A stretch of DNA of 64,000 nucleotides from contig JAMKCH010056649.1 of the NCBI GenBank assembly GCA_023653785.1, positions 1-64,000 on the forward strand. The letters run 5' to 3'. A program made the position numbers and the translations under genes. Positions 29,348 through 42,132 of the stretch are shown one piece after another. The notes under the pieces are model-generated. The model was not told where the DNA came from and ran no database searches. It saw only the letters and a program-made list of their open reading frames with translations. This DNA comes from Ophioderma brevispina (lineage: Eukaryota; Echinodermata; Ophiuroidea; Amphilepidida; Ophiodermatidae). Position 1 is the stretch's first letter, and the number at the start of each line of letters is the position of its first letter.

Positions 29348-30746
29348 GGATAGCTGTTTTCCATAGGAGTACATTTTCATACTAGCCTCTGCCACAGGCC
29401 AACTGACAGTGCTCCTGAATGTGACTATGTGTACAGTAGATTTATTTTCTTTGAATAAGTATGAATATTATGTGTGGTAGTTAATTACATATTTGAACAC
29501 AATGCATGTTTTGAAAGGGAGACCAAGATATTTTTCCATGGTTTATTCTAATTTTGATGTCAATGATTCATATCAAACTTAAACATTGAAAATCCTATTT
29601 TATGAAGCAGGGACATCTATCCCATAGAAACAGTGATTCTGTCTGCAAAATTATGCACTAAATTGAGTTTAAAGAACATTTCAAGCTATGTTATAACAGT
29701 CACACTATGTCTAGATACCTCTCATAGTCCTTAGCAGTTGGTAGTGTTTATAACGAGTAAATATTAAAAAAAGATCCACCTTAGTTACCTGCCCTGTTAT
29801 GCCAATACAATTTTTTTTAGGCCTAAGGGGAAACCTGTTTTGGATAATGGTTCAAAGGTTATTAGTTGAATGATTACAGTGTGGTTTTGTAAGGCCATAG
29901 TTTCTATGGGAGGGTAGATGCCTCTATTTCAAGTTTGATATAAATTTACATTGACTAAACTTGATTCTTGCTGATACTGGAACAAAATGCACTCTTTTGT
30001 TAATGTTACAATGAAGGGAGGGACATTTTAAATATATCAGCATTTAGGCCTTCATGATCAGCCCTGCATGATGACATGATTTCACAATGTGTGTTCCACA
30101 AGTTACTTCAGCCTGGCGCTGAAGGTAACTTGTACACACATAAGTTGATTGTTGCTGTACACAGCTATACCACTCCTTATAAAAAAACAGATTGTAATTT
30201 GTAGATGTTTCTTTTGTCTACTGGGATCAGTGGCTTCTCATCCATGAAGATTTGATGCCAGGGGTCATGTAACATTGACAATTCAATCAGAAATACACTT
30301 CCTCAATGTTTTTTTTATAAATGAAAAAAAAGGGACAAATGTGTTCATGACAACCGTTAGGCTTTACCTCAAAGAATTGAGATAAGAAAATGAAGACAGA
30401 TATGAAAATGGAATAGGTTTTTTAGAAAAACAAAGTGGTGTACAAATATGCATTTTGGGCCATATGTAGACCAACTCTGATTAATGTGTACAAGATGTAG
30501 CTTTGTAATTGACCATTTTCCTTTCAAGACTAATGTATTGTCAACTAGTAATGTGATAAGTGGATCAATCAATCCTGATTCCCCATTTTATGCAATCAAC
30601 TCAGTCCCAAACTTTCCCAAAATACCAGTATCAGCTTGAACCAAATATTGTCAGTGTTTTTTGCTTGTCAACTATATAACTTTCAAATTCATTGGGGTAA
30701 CTTTAGTATGGATAGACATGCCTTTAAATGTGGTGTTAGTACTTAA
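29348..30746 (+). other. Probable 3' UTR or downstream flank of the Rac-like gene
   Basis: AT-rich, largely unique sequence after the TAA with no coding signal. An AATAAA occurs at 30749-30754 at the start of a foldback element, but no diagnostic cleavage context can be assigned, so the 3' end is unknown. Confidence 0.4.
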
Positions 30747-30906
30747 GAAATAAAGGGTTTCCAGTGTCATTTATGGGCGAATAATGTGTCCGAGGTCAGA
30801 AAAACTAAATAATGGGCGAGGTGCAGCCGAGCCCGTTATTTGAAAGTTTTTCTGGCCGAGGATACATTATGAGCCCATACATGACACTGCAAACCCTTTA
30901 TTTCTA
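30747..30906. mobile_element. Palindromic MITE, about 160 bp
   Basis: AGAAATAAAGGGTTTCCAGT on the left faces ACTGCAAACCCTTTATTTCT on the right. ATGGGCGAATAATGTG faces CATTATGAGCCCAT inside, and GGGCGAGGTGCAGCCGAGCCC-type symmetry lies at the centre. Confidence 0.85.
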
Positions 30907-32624
30907 TTCTATTACCTAAAACAGCTTCATTTAATAAGAAAATGCATTGGTGACCCATTATTGCAGAATAATGGGCAGTAAACTGACCAATCAGAATGCT
31001 GCATTTTCAAAAATGGGCAGTTTGTGTTCTACACTGTATGATACATTATGGAGATTGTACCGAGCAAACACTTGGGCAGGGGAACAAAATCCTTTGCGAA
31101 TTACCTATCTGCTTTAGCTGTTTTCCTGAGTACTTTTCACTGGGCTGGGTAAAACCAGTAGTGTTTAAAACATACACCATATTGCACAATTTGACTGCAG
31201 AACAAACATGTGCAGTTATTGGATAAGAGTAGGTGAATTTCATGGGTCTGAGCATGATGTGTACTTCAGTAAATTATCATGGCTGTTAGTTGACAGAGCA
31301 AATCAAGTGGTATGTTTTTGTATTTAAATCAGATTTTTAACTCTTTGAATGATGCAAGTGACTAGTCACTCAGAAGTCACAATTGTCTATTTTCCCCCCA
31401 AACCTTCAAAATTGCCCATTTTCATTATCCTATTATTACATCAGTAGTTTGAGAGATTGCTTAAGATGACTGCAGCTCATTTAGGAAGCCATTTCAAAAA
31501 CCACTGACTTAAATGTTGTAACCTATACAGAATCTACCAGGGTTGAAAGGGTTTGGCCAACATGCCCTGCCTTGAAGCATAAAGCCAATCACAGCATACA
31601 TCATACTGATTGATAGAAATGTAAGAGACAAATTTGGTCAATTGTCCCTTTATTTTGTTCCTCAGTGCTTTGTACAAATCCATATTGTTTCATATCAGTA
31701 GAAATAAGTTGTGTAAGTTGACAAGTAGATGATGTGTGTATACTGTGATAAGGTCAGAGGGATTCTGTCTTATGCAATGTATTCCATAATCTGTGTGCCT
31801 TACAAGAAATCAATGACAACCAAACCTTTGCTGTGAGCTTCCTTTAAAAGCTGCTGCAGTAAATAGCTACCTAATAGAAAATGATAAAAATGTGATTAAG
31901 ATATAATATTGTGACAATTCATAGTTTCATTTTATTTATGAGGCTTTGTATATTTCATGTAGAAAACACTTTGAATCATTAATTTTAAATGCATTCAAAT
32001 AGCCTACATGCTATATTTTGCAACAATTATTCAGGTGTCTCAATTAGTATTCCCTGTATTTAGTAATGGAATCATGCAAATTGTAATTTAGTGTCATGCT
32101 ATTTCAGCACAGAAAAGTATTCAAATACTGATGTATTCTAGTTTGTTAAATGGCTGTTAGTGAAAGACAACAGTGTGTCCACTTTAAAGCTACGAAAATA
32201 TCCATGTTTAAAGCGATTATCTTTTAAGTCAATGGAAATGGAACCTGGTAGTATTTGTCGGTGTCTAATTATTGATAACTTTAGGTTGAACTGCTAGAAA
32301 TTTATTTGGGTATTGTTTGTTGGTTTACTCATTGTCAATATTCAACCTTGTTTCCATCTACTCATCTTGCCAAAACTTTTATCTTTGTGTGTGCAGGAAG
32401 GTTGACAATCATAGCTGCCTTATGATGTGGTAATAGTGTTATTTTTTCAAGATGGATCTGTGTAGTGTGAGCTGAGCCATTTCAGAAGTCACTGACTTCA
32501 GTAAATTTTGATCAGTAACATAATTTGCAAGCCTTACTTCATACAAGACAGACAGCAGGCTAGTGCATAGAGTAGTACATCACATGCATACGCACATATA
32601 CACACACACATACACATGAGAAAG
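30907..32624. other. Gene-free stretch
   Basis: AT-rich; nothing recognised. Confidence 0.5.
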
Positions 32625-32747
32625 AAATGGATTTGAAAGCTGAAATTTCAGGAGGACAATGAGAAAAATACGGCCTTTCATCTCATATCAAAATTGATAC
32701 TACTTTGGGTAAATCGGGGAGTCCCAAAGATGATCGGTACAAGCACC
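32625..32747 (+). mobile_element. K2-family fragment (right end)
   Basis: Keeps the K2 right part (CAGGAGGACAATGAGAAAAA, GTAAATCGGGGAGTCCCAAA) ending GCACC at TTAA (32748-32751). The left half is missing. Confidence 0.8.
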
Positions 32748-32751
32748 TTAA

Positions 32752-35700
32752 TCATTATGATAGAAAAACAATTTAAGTTTTTGTCCCCTGTGTAAACTTC
32801 AGTTCCCCCTGAATGTGAAGGTCAACAGAAAAAAAATGGCAACATTTTTCTTATTAGTAGGCCCAAGTAGAATGCCTTTATGCAGAGATGCCAGTTTTCA
32901 AGAATTTTCAGGATTTCAGTGAAATTTTTAACTCCAAATGTCTGCATTTTTATTTGTTTGCCCAAATTCATGCACTTTATCAGGATTTTCCCACCATTTT
33001 CAGGAATACTCATAGACATCTCTGATTTATGGTTGTCACCAAGAATGAACCTGAACTATACACAAAAGATTCATCTACCCATATAGGCCCCATATTACCT
33101 GGCAATCATGCAGCTTTGTATCCATTTTAATGTGTATTCAATGGTGGCACCAGAACCTCTTTTCTGGGGAAGGCAAGGTTCATCTTTTGATGAGGGAAAT
33201 CGTTAAATTAACACAATATTTGTCAATTTATGCACATTCTTTTAATGGGGGTAAGTTGGAAAAGGTCCACTCTGGGAATATCCTCGCTTGGTGATGTATA
33301 TTGTATATGTGACATAAGGGAATTGAGTCTCATGTCAGTATTCAATTTGGAGTTTTAAATTTAACAATAAGCTACTTCCCCTTTCAAAATGCAACATTTT
33401 GATTCAAACCCCATTACTTTTGGACATCTGGTTCTATAGATATGATAAATTACTGGACTTTCATAAACGATGAAAAATATAAGATTTTACCACCTCCATT
33501 TATTATAACATCCGACTCACTTTCTTTGATATGTCACATATTCTGCCATGTATGCATTCATCTTATCTTGGCTAGGGTTTGTTCCCTACTAATAGGCATG
33601 TAGTTATGTATCAACATAGGGACTGACCATCAGTGTATTATTGTTTATCTATCAGTAGTGTTATGAAACTTGCCAATTTGGTTTTGATCAAACTATAATA
33701 GTAGTAGAAATAGATATTAGCACTTGCATTAAGACATTAGAATCCATCTCAGTGTTTGCCATGATTGGCTAGCACAGAGCTTGTAAGGCAGAGCCATTTT
33801 GCTTATTAATCAATGCTGGTTACACTAACTCAAAAGTAGTATTTTTGTCTTGACTGACGGATTACAAGGAATGTGGAATTGCTTGTCTAATTCGGTGTTT
33901 AACAGCATTGGGAACTAATGTGTGCTTGTTCTTGCGTGTTTGTGTCTACTTGTATCATATAATACTTACGCAGATCTAACACAAAAGAAATTCTTGTGAA
34001 AAATAGTAGATGCTGTCAGAATTTCTCAAGCAAGCCGAACGCACGCAATGTATTATGCATATTAAAGTACGATATAGGCGCATGCCTCGCGACCAATTAC
34101 AAATTGTGTGACGCTTGTCAAGAACTTATTTCCGGGTTGGCGCACATCATGCTGCGCATACTCCAATCTTGCCTGAGAAATTCTGGCAGCGATTATAATC
34201 CTTTGAAGGTTTTCTTTTGACCTTGGAGGTATAGCAATGCACTTTATTCCGTGTTTGCCTTTACAACTGAGGATGCGGTCCTTTGATGTCCTCAGAATTA
34301 TAGATAAAACGAAATTGTGTGTGTGTGTGCGTGTGTGCGCATGTGTTGTGTGTTTGTCTATGTCTAAATGATATCCTGCCATCCAGGACTTTAATCCTTG
34401 GTTACTATATTGGCTTTTTTGTTGAGTTTGATCAATACCAAATAAGCAGGTGTCATTGCATAAGCACAATACCTACACTGTAAATACACACTAGAAATCA
34501 GGCTTTTTTTATGTGTTGTGGAAAATAATTCCTGCCTCTGTAGTATAGTGATCAAACTCTTAAACCTACCATTGTCTTGAAATGTGCCTTATGTAATTCT
34601 CAACTGTATTCCATACTATACATTATTACTGTATATACTGTAATTGCTTGTGAGACATACCAAAAATGTGAACTATTTTTCCTGTAGGATTTTGACTTGC
34701 TCTGGTATAAAAATAATGTGGACAGGTCTTGTTGATTCTTTTGTGATAGAACCACGTTGCATGTCTATCATATCGGGTTTGTAAAGCACAGGTCTATACA
34801 ACCCATATGCATGATATCAGGTAAAGGGTTGTTGGCATTTTATTGTATGATACACATAGAGTAAGTATTCATCAACACTGTATGATTTTATACATAATAG
34901 AATATGCTTAACTAGATTTCAAATCTTTTAAGATTAAGCACATTAGTCTCTGTTTGCAACCAGAAGTATGGTGAAAACTTTGTCTTTTTAGATATAAGCT
35001 GTATTTAAAACTGATAGTGCAACTCATTGTAATTATCACATGTAAATTTAAGTTTCTTTGTTGATTGCATTTTTGAGTGAGAAGTGTGCTGTTTGTATTC
35101 TGTTGAGTAAATGTAAAAAAGTTGTTACTAATACTAGCGCATTACTATTGAGACTAATTTTCCGGTATATTTTTATCACTTCCGGTAAAATTGAGGCTTC
35201 TGGTGGCAAGGCTATTATTGATAGGACCTTTAAAATTAGCTTAATAGAAAGCATTCTCTTGTTATTTTCCTGCTTACATCGGCAAAAGTTTAACCCCCAG
35301 CATCTATTTGGAAGGATAATGCCTAGAGAAATGTCCGGTTAACAACAAAGGAAACACCTCTCCATTAGAGTGCACATACTGAGAGAATGCTTGCATGTCT
35401 CTTTGTATGAGCTACACCTACATGCAATCCTATTGTGGTATTTTGGCAGGTCTGCTTGGTAACCCCTGTTTGTGTACATGTCTTTTGTGATTGACATGGT
35501 CTAAATGTTTTTTCAGTATGTAAGTATGATCAGTTTGACGATTCTGGGCTAAAATTTTCACAAACACCCAGGTTTTTGGTCTATGGGAAAGACCCCATGT
35601 GGCCAAAATTTGACGAGTCATCCCCATGCACACACCCACCCACACAGAAATGTTGAAATCCCTATTTATGGGAAAGAAATTGTCCTCCTCCCCATCTGAG

Positions 35701-37006
35701 ATTTGACCTGGTAAGTTGGTAATATAACTTTTTAAACACTAATTTAGTTGAACCAATTTCTATAATCTTTCAGAATCCCCAGTTGTCCCCGCTAAAAGTA
35801 GTTCAGAATACCGAAGGGACTATGAAATAAGCCACGTCAAGGGAGAAGATCTTTGGAACTAACTTAACACATGTAGAGTCGAAGGTCATTTTGGGGTCAT
35901 GTGGGGTCGGTAGAGACCTAATTACACCCATATAATTCTGAGTTATGCTTGGTTTGTGCTTATAATATGAAGAAAAGTCAGAAAATATATCTCTCTTGGG
36001 CAAAATGCTGTCGGTGCCCCACTGATTTAAAAGCATGTGTGACAGGCTTATTGGCTGACATCTACCCAAATAATATGAACCCACCATATGAGTGGAACTC
36101 ACCAGACATATATTGGTAACAACTTCATTGCATTTACTTAACAAGTTGTAGTGCCTAGTAACATTTCACCTAGTAGGACTTTCATTACTATGTATAGAAT
36201 TAGTGCAATAGTACATAATGTTTATATTTGGCTTGAATCATATCAAAGTGTATGGAGTGGTTTTATTCTGCCCATTTGTAAAATTTCAAATTTGTATAAT
36301 GTTCCTGAACCATTTTGATTGAGGTTTCCTCTTTGATATCAAGAGTGTATTTTGAAGGGTATTTAGATTTGCTTTTTCAAAGACCTGACTACATTAGGTG
36401 AAGTACTACATGTTTTTAAAATATATGTATATGTTGAATTACACTACCTTGTACAATTAAAGGGAATGCTCCTTGGAGGAATTGCAAATTAATGACCAAA
36501 GAGAATTGATAACCATATCAAGTGTTGTTTCCGTAATTCATCTTGAAACAAATATTTTTTGAATATTATTGTAATGATTAACATTATGGGAAAGTTTGAA
36601 GTTGAATTCAAACAATACAGGATTGTTGCTGTGTTAGATATAGCATTGAGATTTTATGCTGAATCATGCCGTGGATAACTTTATATTTTTATTTACTGGT
36701 ATTTATTGTTAATTTTAAGTTTGTTTCCTTGGAAGGTATTTCACTGGAGTTGACAGTGGTCAAATAAACCATTTATTGTGCTTCCTGTTGGTCAGTTACA
36801 GTGGTGTATGGGCATAGGGAGACAACTGACCCTCTGATTTAAATTACTGAGTTGGAACTGGGCCATATTTTTTAATAGAATTGCCCTCCTTTTGCCCAAA
36901 TGTTGGGTATACACCAAATTTACTCACTATGCACACATCTAATGGGGAAACACCCCATGGGATGACTTTGAAATTTTGCCCTGTCTTTGTTATTTTAACC
37001 CCCATT
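32752..37006. other. Gene-free stretch
   Basis: Mostly unique AT-rich DNA. A GT-rich microsatellite lies near 34315-34350. No supported gene. Confidence 0.5.
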
Positions 37007-37245
37007 AGCACTACCAAGAGAAGATTTCAGTAGCTTCCCACAATGCATTGCTTCCAATAGAGGTTTTTGTACAGGTACTGATGTGAATCGTTAGAGATGA
37101 AACAAGGCTAAATGGAGAGTACTGATCATAAACTTGCAATTTAAGAGTGTTTCATCTCTAACAATTCACATGACTACCTGTACAAAAACTTTCATTGGAA
37201 GCAATGCATTGTGGGAAGCTACTGATATCTTCTCTTAGCACTACC
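37007..37245. mobile_element. 221-bp foldback MITE, copy 1, with 9-bp target duplication
   Basis: Element 37016-37236 starts AAGAGAAGAT and ends ATCTTCTCTT. Inside, CTTCCCACAATGCATTGCTT faces AAGCAATGCATTGTGGGAAG. AGCACTACC flanks it exactly on both sides. The second copy, at 50223, is also exactly 221 bp. Confidence 0.93.
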
Positions 37246-37249
37246 GCCT

Positions 37250-37440
37250 ATGATACACTGTCTGATTGGCTCATTACAGGACACATGATATAGTCCTGTG
37301 AGTAACCAATCAAAATAGTGCTTCTATATCTCGGTTTTAACCATACCACCATTCTTACAGTATCTCTGATTTGCTCATTACATGATATTACATTCTTAGT
37401 ATCCATTTAAAATAGTGCTTAGATGCCGATAGATAGGCAT
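37250..37440 (+). repeat. Dispersed repeat with GATTGGCTCATTACAGGACA, copy 1
   Basis: Shares GATTGGCTCATTACAGGACA, GAGTAACCAATCAAAATAGT and TTCTATATCTC with 40115-40280. Family not recognised. Confidence 0.7.
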
Positions 37441-37713
37441 GTAGTTCCCAGGGGTTTAATAAATAAAGTGCATGCTGAAATAGATCAGCTATAATTAATA
37501 GCAGTAAAAGATTAGAGCATTTGTGGAGGCATGAGGCATCCAGGTTGGACAGTAAAAATCAGTTGCCCTTTGTCAGTGGCAGGAGTGCTGTGGAATGTCT
37601 GCATAACCCTAGACAAATGTTAGCAGATTAAACTGAGTGCTTGGATAAATAAAATTGGGACCAACACGAAGTGAACATTCCACCAAACACATGTTGTTGA
37701 CCTTTAACTTTAA

Positions 37714-38072
37714 AGGCTGACTCAGAGATTTCCCGATGAGGGCGCACTCATTTTTCAAACAAATTGTGTTTTTTGCATATACATAATGCTTATCCATATA
37801 CTAATCACTGTGTGAAATAACTAGGCTCAAATCAAAGTTCTTCATATAGAAAATCACAGTTTTGTTATAAAATTCCGGATTTGGAATTTTTGTTATACAC
37901 AGTATCCTATGGCACTCTTATACTGTGCATAATGCTTACTGCATGAAAACAGAAAATCTGATTCATCTCTAACTTTAGAATTAAACATTATAGGTAACTA
38001 TCTTTAGTTCTTGATGACTATTTTTAATTACTTCACACAAAAATATATTTTTTGAAATCTCTGAGTCAGCCT
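37714..38072. mobile_element. K3-family TTAA element
   Basis: A 359-bp element with ends AGGCTGACTCAGAGATTTC and its reverse, flanked by TTAA at 37710-37713 and 38073-38076. The last nine bases of the end (AGAGATTTC) equal those of K1. No coding capacity. Confidence 0.9.
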
Positions 38073-38078
38073 TTAAGG

Positions 38079-38358
38079 GCATGTGTGGTCCATTGGATAG
38101 AATGACCAAGTCATGATCTGAAGGTTGTGGGTTTGAGTCTTGCTGCGGCCAACATGTTGTGCACTTTGTTAAGGCACTTTACCTCGCTTGTCTCTCTCTC
38201 AACCCAGGTGCAGAGCTGTTAGGAATGTAGTCCATTGAGTGCTGCTCAAAGGTATAAGAATGCCTAGGGATGGGTGTATGGCATCCGACTTATTCTAGTC
38301 TCAGCAGAATATATGTAAAGCGCTTTGATACAAAGTGAAGTGATAATAATAAATGTCT
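38079..38358 (+). mobile_element. tRNA-derived SINE
   Basis: Box A-like GTGTGGTCCATTGGATA, box B-like GTGGGTTTGAGTC, a body with TTAAGGCACTTTACC and a GATAATAATAAA tail. It abuts the right TTAA of K3. Confidence 0.75.
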
Positions 38359-38757
38359 ACAATTTTGATATTTATCTCTGTATGGATGCCTCTACAAATC
38401 CTACTTATCAATTATACTATTAGGCAATTTACTTAGTATTTTGAGCAATCATTATCTTCTTTTGTTTGAGAAAGACATTGTCTCTAACAAATATTGGATA
38501 CCAATATATATGGGCCTTATCTTAAAAACAAACCTTCCAAAAGCAAACCTTCCTCCAATAAACTAACAATCCTTGACCTATTCTAACCATACATTTTGCA
38601 CCATGCTCCCAGAATAGGAGTGAACCACATTGTAAAAAGACTGCATAATTTGCAAAAAGTATTGTTGCATTAGGTCAGTGAGCTGTTAATTTAAATTCAC
38701 AATGCTTACATTGATGAATATTAATGAATAGTGTTGCATTGTTCTCTTCATCTTCAG

Positions 38758-38825
38758 GAAACATGGGAAATATCCTTAACAGTGCCAAGCCAAAGGTGCT
38801 GGACATACCCAAGGTGTTCCTTATG
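38758..38825 (+). CDS. Possible first coding exon of an ARF-like GTPase
   Basis: A long pyrimidine tract ending TCTTCAG leads into this exon, a GTATGT donor closes it, and the ATG at 38763 lies in a strong context (AAACATGG). The 21 codons read MGNILNSAKPKVLDIPKVFL and M. Gly at position 2 followed by Asn resembles an N-myristoylation start, and KVFLM just before an intron is where ARF/ARL proteins place the strand before their GLDxAGKT P-loop. No downstream exon with that P-loop was found in this window, so the family call is inference. Confidence 0.35.
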
Positions 38826-40110
38826 GTATGTTGTGATTTCATCCAATTTGTCCATATTTGTACTCCTTTACTCATTGTATTCATCATATAATGTGTTTGT
38901 AATGGCATTAATCATTTTCACAGTACTTTTACTCATACCTTGGATGTACTCATACCCACTGCAAAGTGTTTCTCCTTAGCCCCCCCCCCCCCCCATGCCC
39001 AAACTTTGTTTTCTTAGAGTACATGGTCCTCATTCAAAGCCTCATTCAGAAACCTCCAAATCTGAGGGAGGGGCTTGGGCTTGGTGTGTATCTGGGTGTT
39101 GACTGACTTATTCTGATCCAAAAAATGAAAATTTTAAACTATTTTACATCTTTTTGGCAGAAACCCTGGCTCTGAATGCCATGAACCTTGAGAAACATTG
39201 TTATTTCTGACCATTCTTTGCTGTGGAAATTGGTTGTGTATAATATTTAAACACCAATATGGTGACCTGTGGAAGGACGTAAGTTTAAGAGTGATGAAAT
39301 AGTAGTTTTTAAGTAAAATACAAAACTGCATGGTTATATTTAAGTTTTGTTTTGTTCATTCATTTGCACACATTTATAATTACTCAGTTTTTTATTTGGT
39401 GCTACAGTTGCTTTTTGTGGTGTATTTATATCTGTGCATGCCACCACACCATATATTTAAATACATTTGAAAAAATGTAATTATGACACAAGTGTGCTTT
39501 ATTTCCAGTATGTACTGTGGTGTTTGCCATATTTTATATTAGAGGCTGGCAAATCAGATTTCAGTACTGATTTTGATTTTGCAATGTAAACCACAAAGAA
39601 AATCTGTTGAAAGTTTGATTTTAAAAACAAAGCCTGAAAATTAATGTTGAAATTAATGTGTGTTGTACTTTTTGTGTACTATGAAAACAAAGTTTTTGTT
39701 ACACCCAATTTTTAGTACCTCAACTAAGTGATCTTGTAGTCAGAGGTGTGCTTGGTAATGTGATTGTAACTATCATTTCCTAGTCCAGTAGCCTTTTTCA
39801 ATTAATTGGTATATCACTCTGGGAAATTTGCAACCATCTTTAATTTTCAGATGTGTGAAATTCACCCAGTCTGATTTACATCAATTTCTGTAAATTTATT
39901 CTGAAATACTGTGACTCAGCTGTTTGCTATTTTTATGCAATGAAAATAAAAACTTGAGTAAGGGCATCATTTGATTTACAATATAATTGAATCAAGGATC
40001 CTTGATTTTGTTTTAAAAATGATTTTCCCCCTAATGCATAGCCCATAATGTTGCATGGACTTATTTGCCGTCCTAGCATGCGGTCTGTCCAGGCTGATCA
40101 TAACCCTCTG
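38826..40110. other. Gene-free stretch (intron of the ARF-like candidate, if real)
   Basis: A C15 run lies at 38980-38994. No exon with a GLDxAGKT P-loop seen. Confidence 0.4.
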
Positions 40111-40114
40111 AGAA

Positions 40115-40280
40115 CTACTCCCTGTGATAGTCTATGTGATTGGCTCATTACAGGACACAAAATGATATGGCCCTCTGAGTAACCAATCAAAATAGTGTTT
40201 CTATATCTCTGATTTCCTTACTTGATATTACCAGCCATGTCATCAATCAAAGTAGTGCCTAATGCCTAGAAATAGTGCTC
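40115..40280 (+). repeat. Dispersed repeat with GATTGGCTCATTACAGGACA, copy 2
   Basis: Second copy of the repeat at 37250-37440, with small indels. Confidence 0.7.
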
Positions 40281-41019
40281 AGGCTGTTAATCCACATTAA
40301 CTCAATACAGCTCAGTCCAATCATGTTCAATCTTCTTGGAGTGATATCTCCCACAATGAGCACTGGTGCTTAAAACGTGTATAAAATATTAAGTTAACTT
40401 ATTTGCATATTTAGGGCCAATTTCTCATTAATCCAGTCTCATTGACACAATGTACCATTCTCTTTGATTTTGATGAGGCATTTTAAACTGGATATTTATT
40501 GATTTTAAGTGCAAAATATAAGATGTGTAGGTTGGGTAAACAGCAAGTTTAGGGAAGTGAAGCCAAATTGGATATTTGTGTGCTCATACATTATACTAGT
40601 ATTAAAGGTGGGTGGCTCCATCACCGTCTGATTTTTCATGTTATTTTCTTCAATGGAAGCCAAAAACATCTGATTACAAATTTTGATTTAAAATTGGATG
40701 GATTGAGCATGATACACAAAGATATTGATCAAGCTATTAATTTTTAAAAATATTGTGAGCGATGCAACTGAACACAACATTTTTAGAACTCGTAGTGAGA
40801 CCAATATCTTTGTGTATCGTGTGAAAAAGCGCAACACATCTCGGTACTTCTCCGTGTTGCAGCACTGTGCTTTACAATTTATTAATTCTTGAAGTTGTTC
40901 CTCATTGTAGTCTTAAATCGAGAATTAACAGTGTTGGCCTCCATGATTTTCACTTGTTTCGTTGCCATCTGCTAATTGATTAATTTGACCAGAATTGGAC
41001 CCGTGTTAAGTATTAGTCT

Positions 41020-41179
41020 CGACTACATCTTGTGTCTTGAATACTATTGTTTTCTACCTTTTCTGTTGATTTTTCAGTTGAAAAATGATACAGGTACTCT
41101 ACACATTTATCGTTGGCTTTTAAGGTAATCCTGAAAATTCCAAATATTTTCTCTCTTTCCGGCGAATCACTGACAGTCT
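41020..41179 (-). mobile_element. K4-family fragment
   Basis: Ends GCGAATCACTGACAGTCT at TTAA (41180-41183) and keeps a TTTTCAGTTGAAAA motif like the copy at 11920-12226. The TTAA is shared with the left side of K7. Confidence 0.6.
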
Positions 41180-41183
41180 TTAA

Positions 41184-42128
41184 GGGTTGTTTTACAATCA
41201 GGGTACCTCGGCTGTCTCATTTGGGGTGAAAAATGAAGTCTCATGATTCTTTTCAATATTGATGTTTTTACATTGTAGGCAAGTTGAGAAGTATAATTCC
41301 AAAAAATTTTGAGGCGTCATGTCTTTGTGAACAATTTTTATGATTGACGAAATGTTACATTTTTCAGAGAGGACAAGATTTTGACAGAACACTTCATTCA
41401 TTTCCATATTTGGGGTGAAAAAACAAAGTGCTTTGATTATTTTCAGTATAATATTTTGTGTATCTAGAATAATCAAACAGTATGTTTCCAAAATTTGGAG
41501 ATGTGAGGTCTTCAGGAACAATTTTTATGGTTAGTCAAACTTCATGTTTTCGGAAAGGACAGATTTTGACGGAACACTGACTTCTAACATTTGATCATGT
41601 CATACAGGAAAACTTAATGGGTAGCCACCAAGTGTTTACTACAAATGTATAGAACATAAACTAGAGTTTTTAAAGAAATACCACAAATCAATCTGTCAAT
41701 TTAGTTTAAGCTTTATTGGCCTAAATTCGGAGAGGACATTTTTTGACGGAATTCCCACTAAATTTTCAAATGACACCACACGTTACCGAATGGTCACATT
41801 CTTCTAAGATTTCTGGAAATTAATTACCTTGCTTCAAATATTATTCCTGAATGTTGGAATGTTTGTCCCCCAAGGTTCTTTATGATAGTGCTGGTTCTAC
41901 TCAAAAATTAACCTTCATCAAATGAGACAGTGATTAAGCAATTTCCATACATATGGTTCATTTTTTGTTAGTCCCACAAGCATTCAAATGGTTTCTTTGC
42001 AGCTGTAGGTTGTGCTTTTGGTGGTCTTTAAGTTGACAGAGTATCATTTATGAAAAAGTATAGACATGTTTTGGTTATGGGTCACATGTAGTGTTCAGCC
42101 AAGAGGTACCCTGATTGTAAAACACCCC
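41184..42128. mobile_element. K7 TTAA element, 945 bp
   Basis: Terminal inverted repeats of about 33 bp (GGGTTGTTTTACAATCAGGG then TACCTC; right end reversed with one change) sit between TTAA at 41180-41183 and 42129-42132. The interior has loosely repeated blocks (GAACAATTTTTATG, AGAGGACA, TTTTGACGGAA). No transposase recognised. Confidence 0.88.
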
Positions 42129-42132
42129 TTAA

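Noticed and set aside
34062..34469. 135-codon minus-strand frame, the longest in the window
   Set aside because: It includes a GT-microsatellite translation (HTHAHTRTHTH), with no domain and no splice or start support.
39540..39600. EAGKS as a P-loop for the ARF-like gene
   Set aside because: No preceding GLD, no splice sites, and the frame ends soon after.
41198..41521. 107-codon minus-strand frame inside K7
   Set aside because: Low-complexity content with no transposase motif; it reflects internal K7 repeats.
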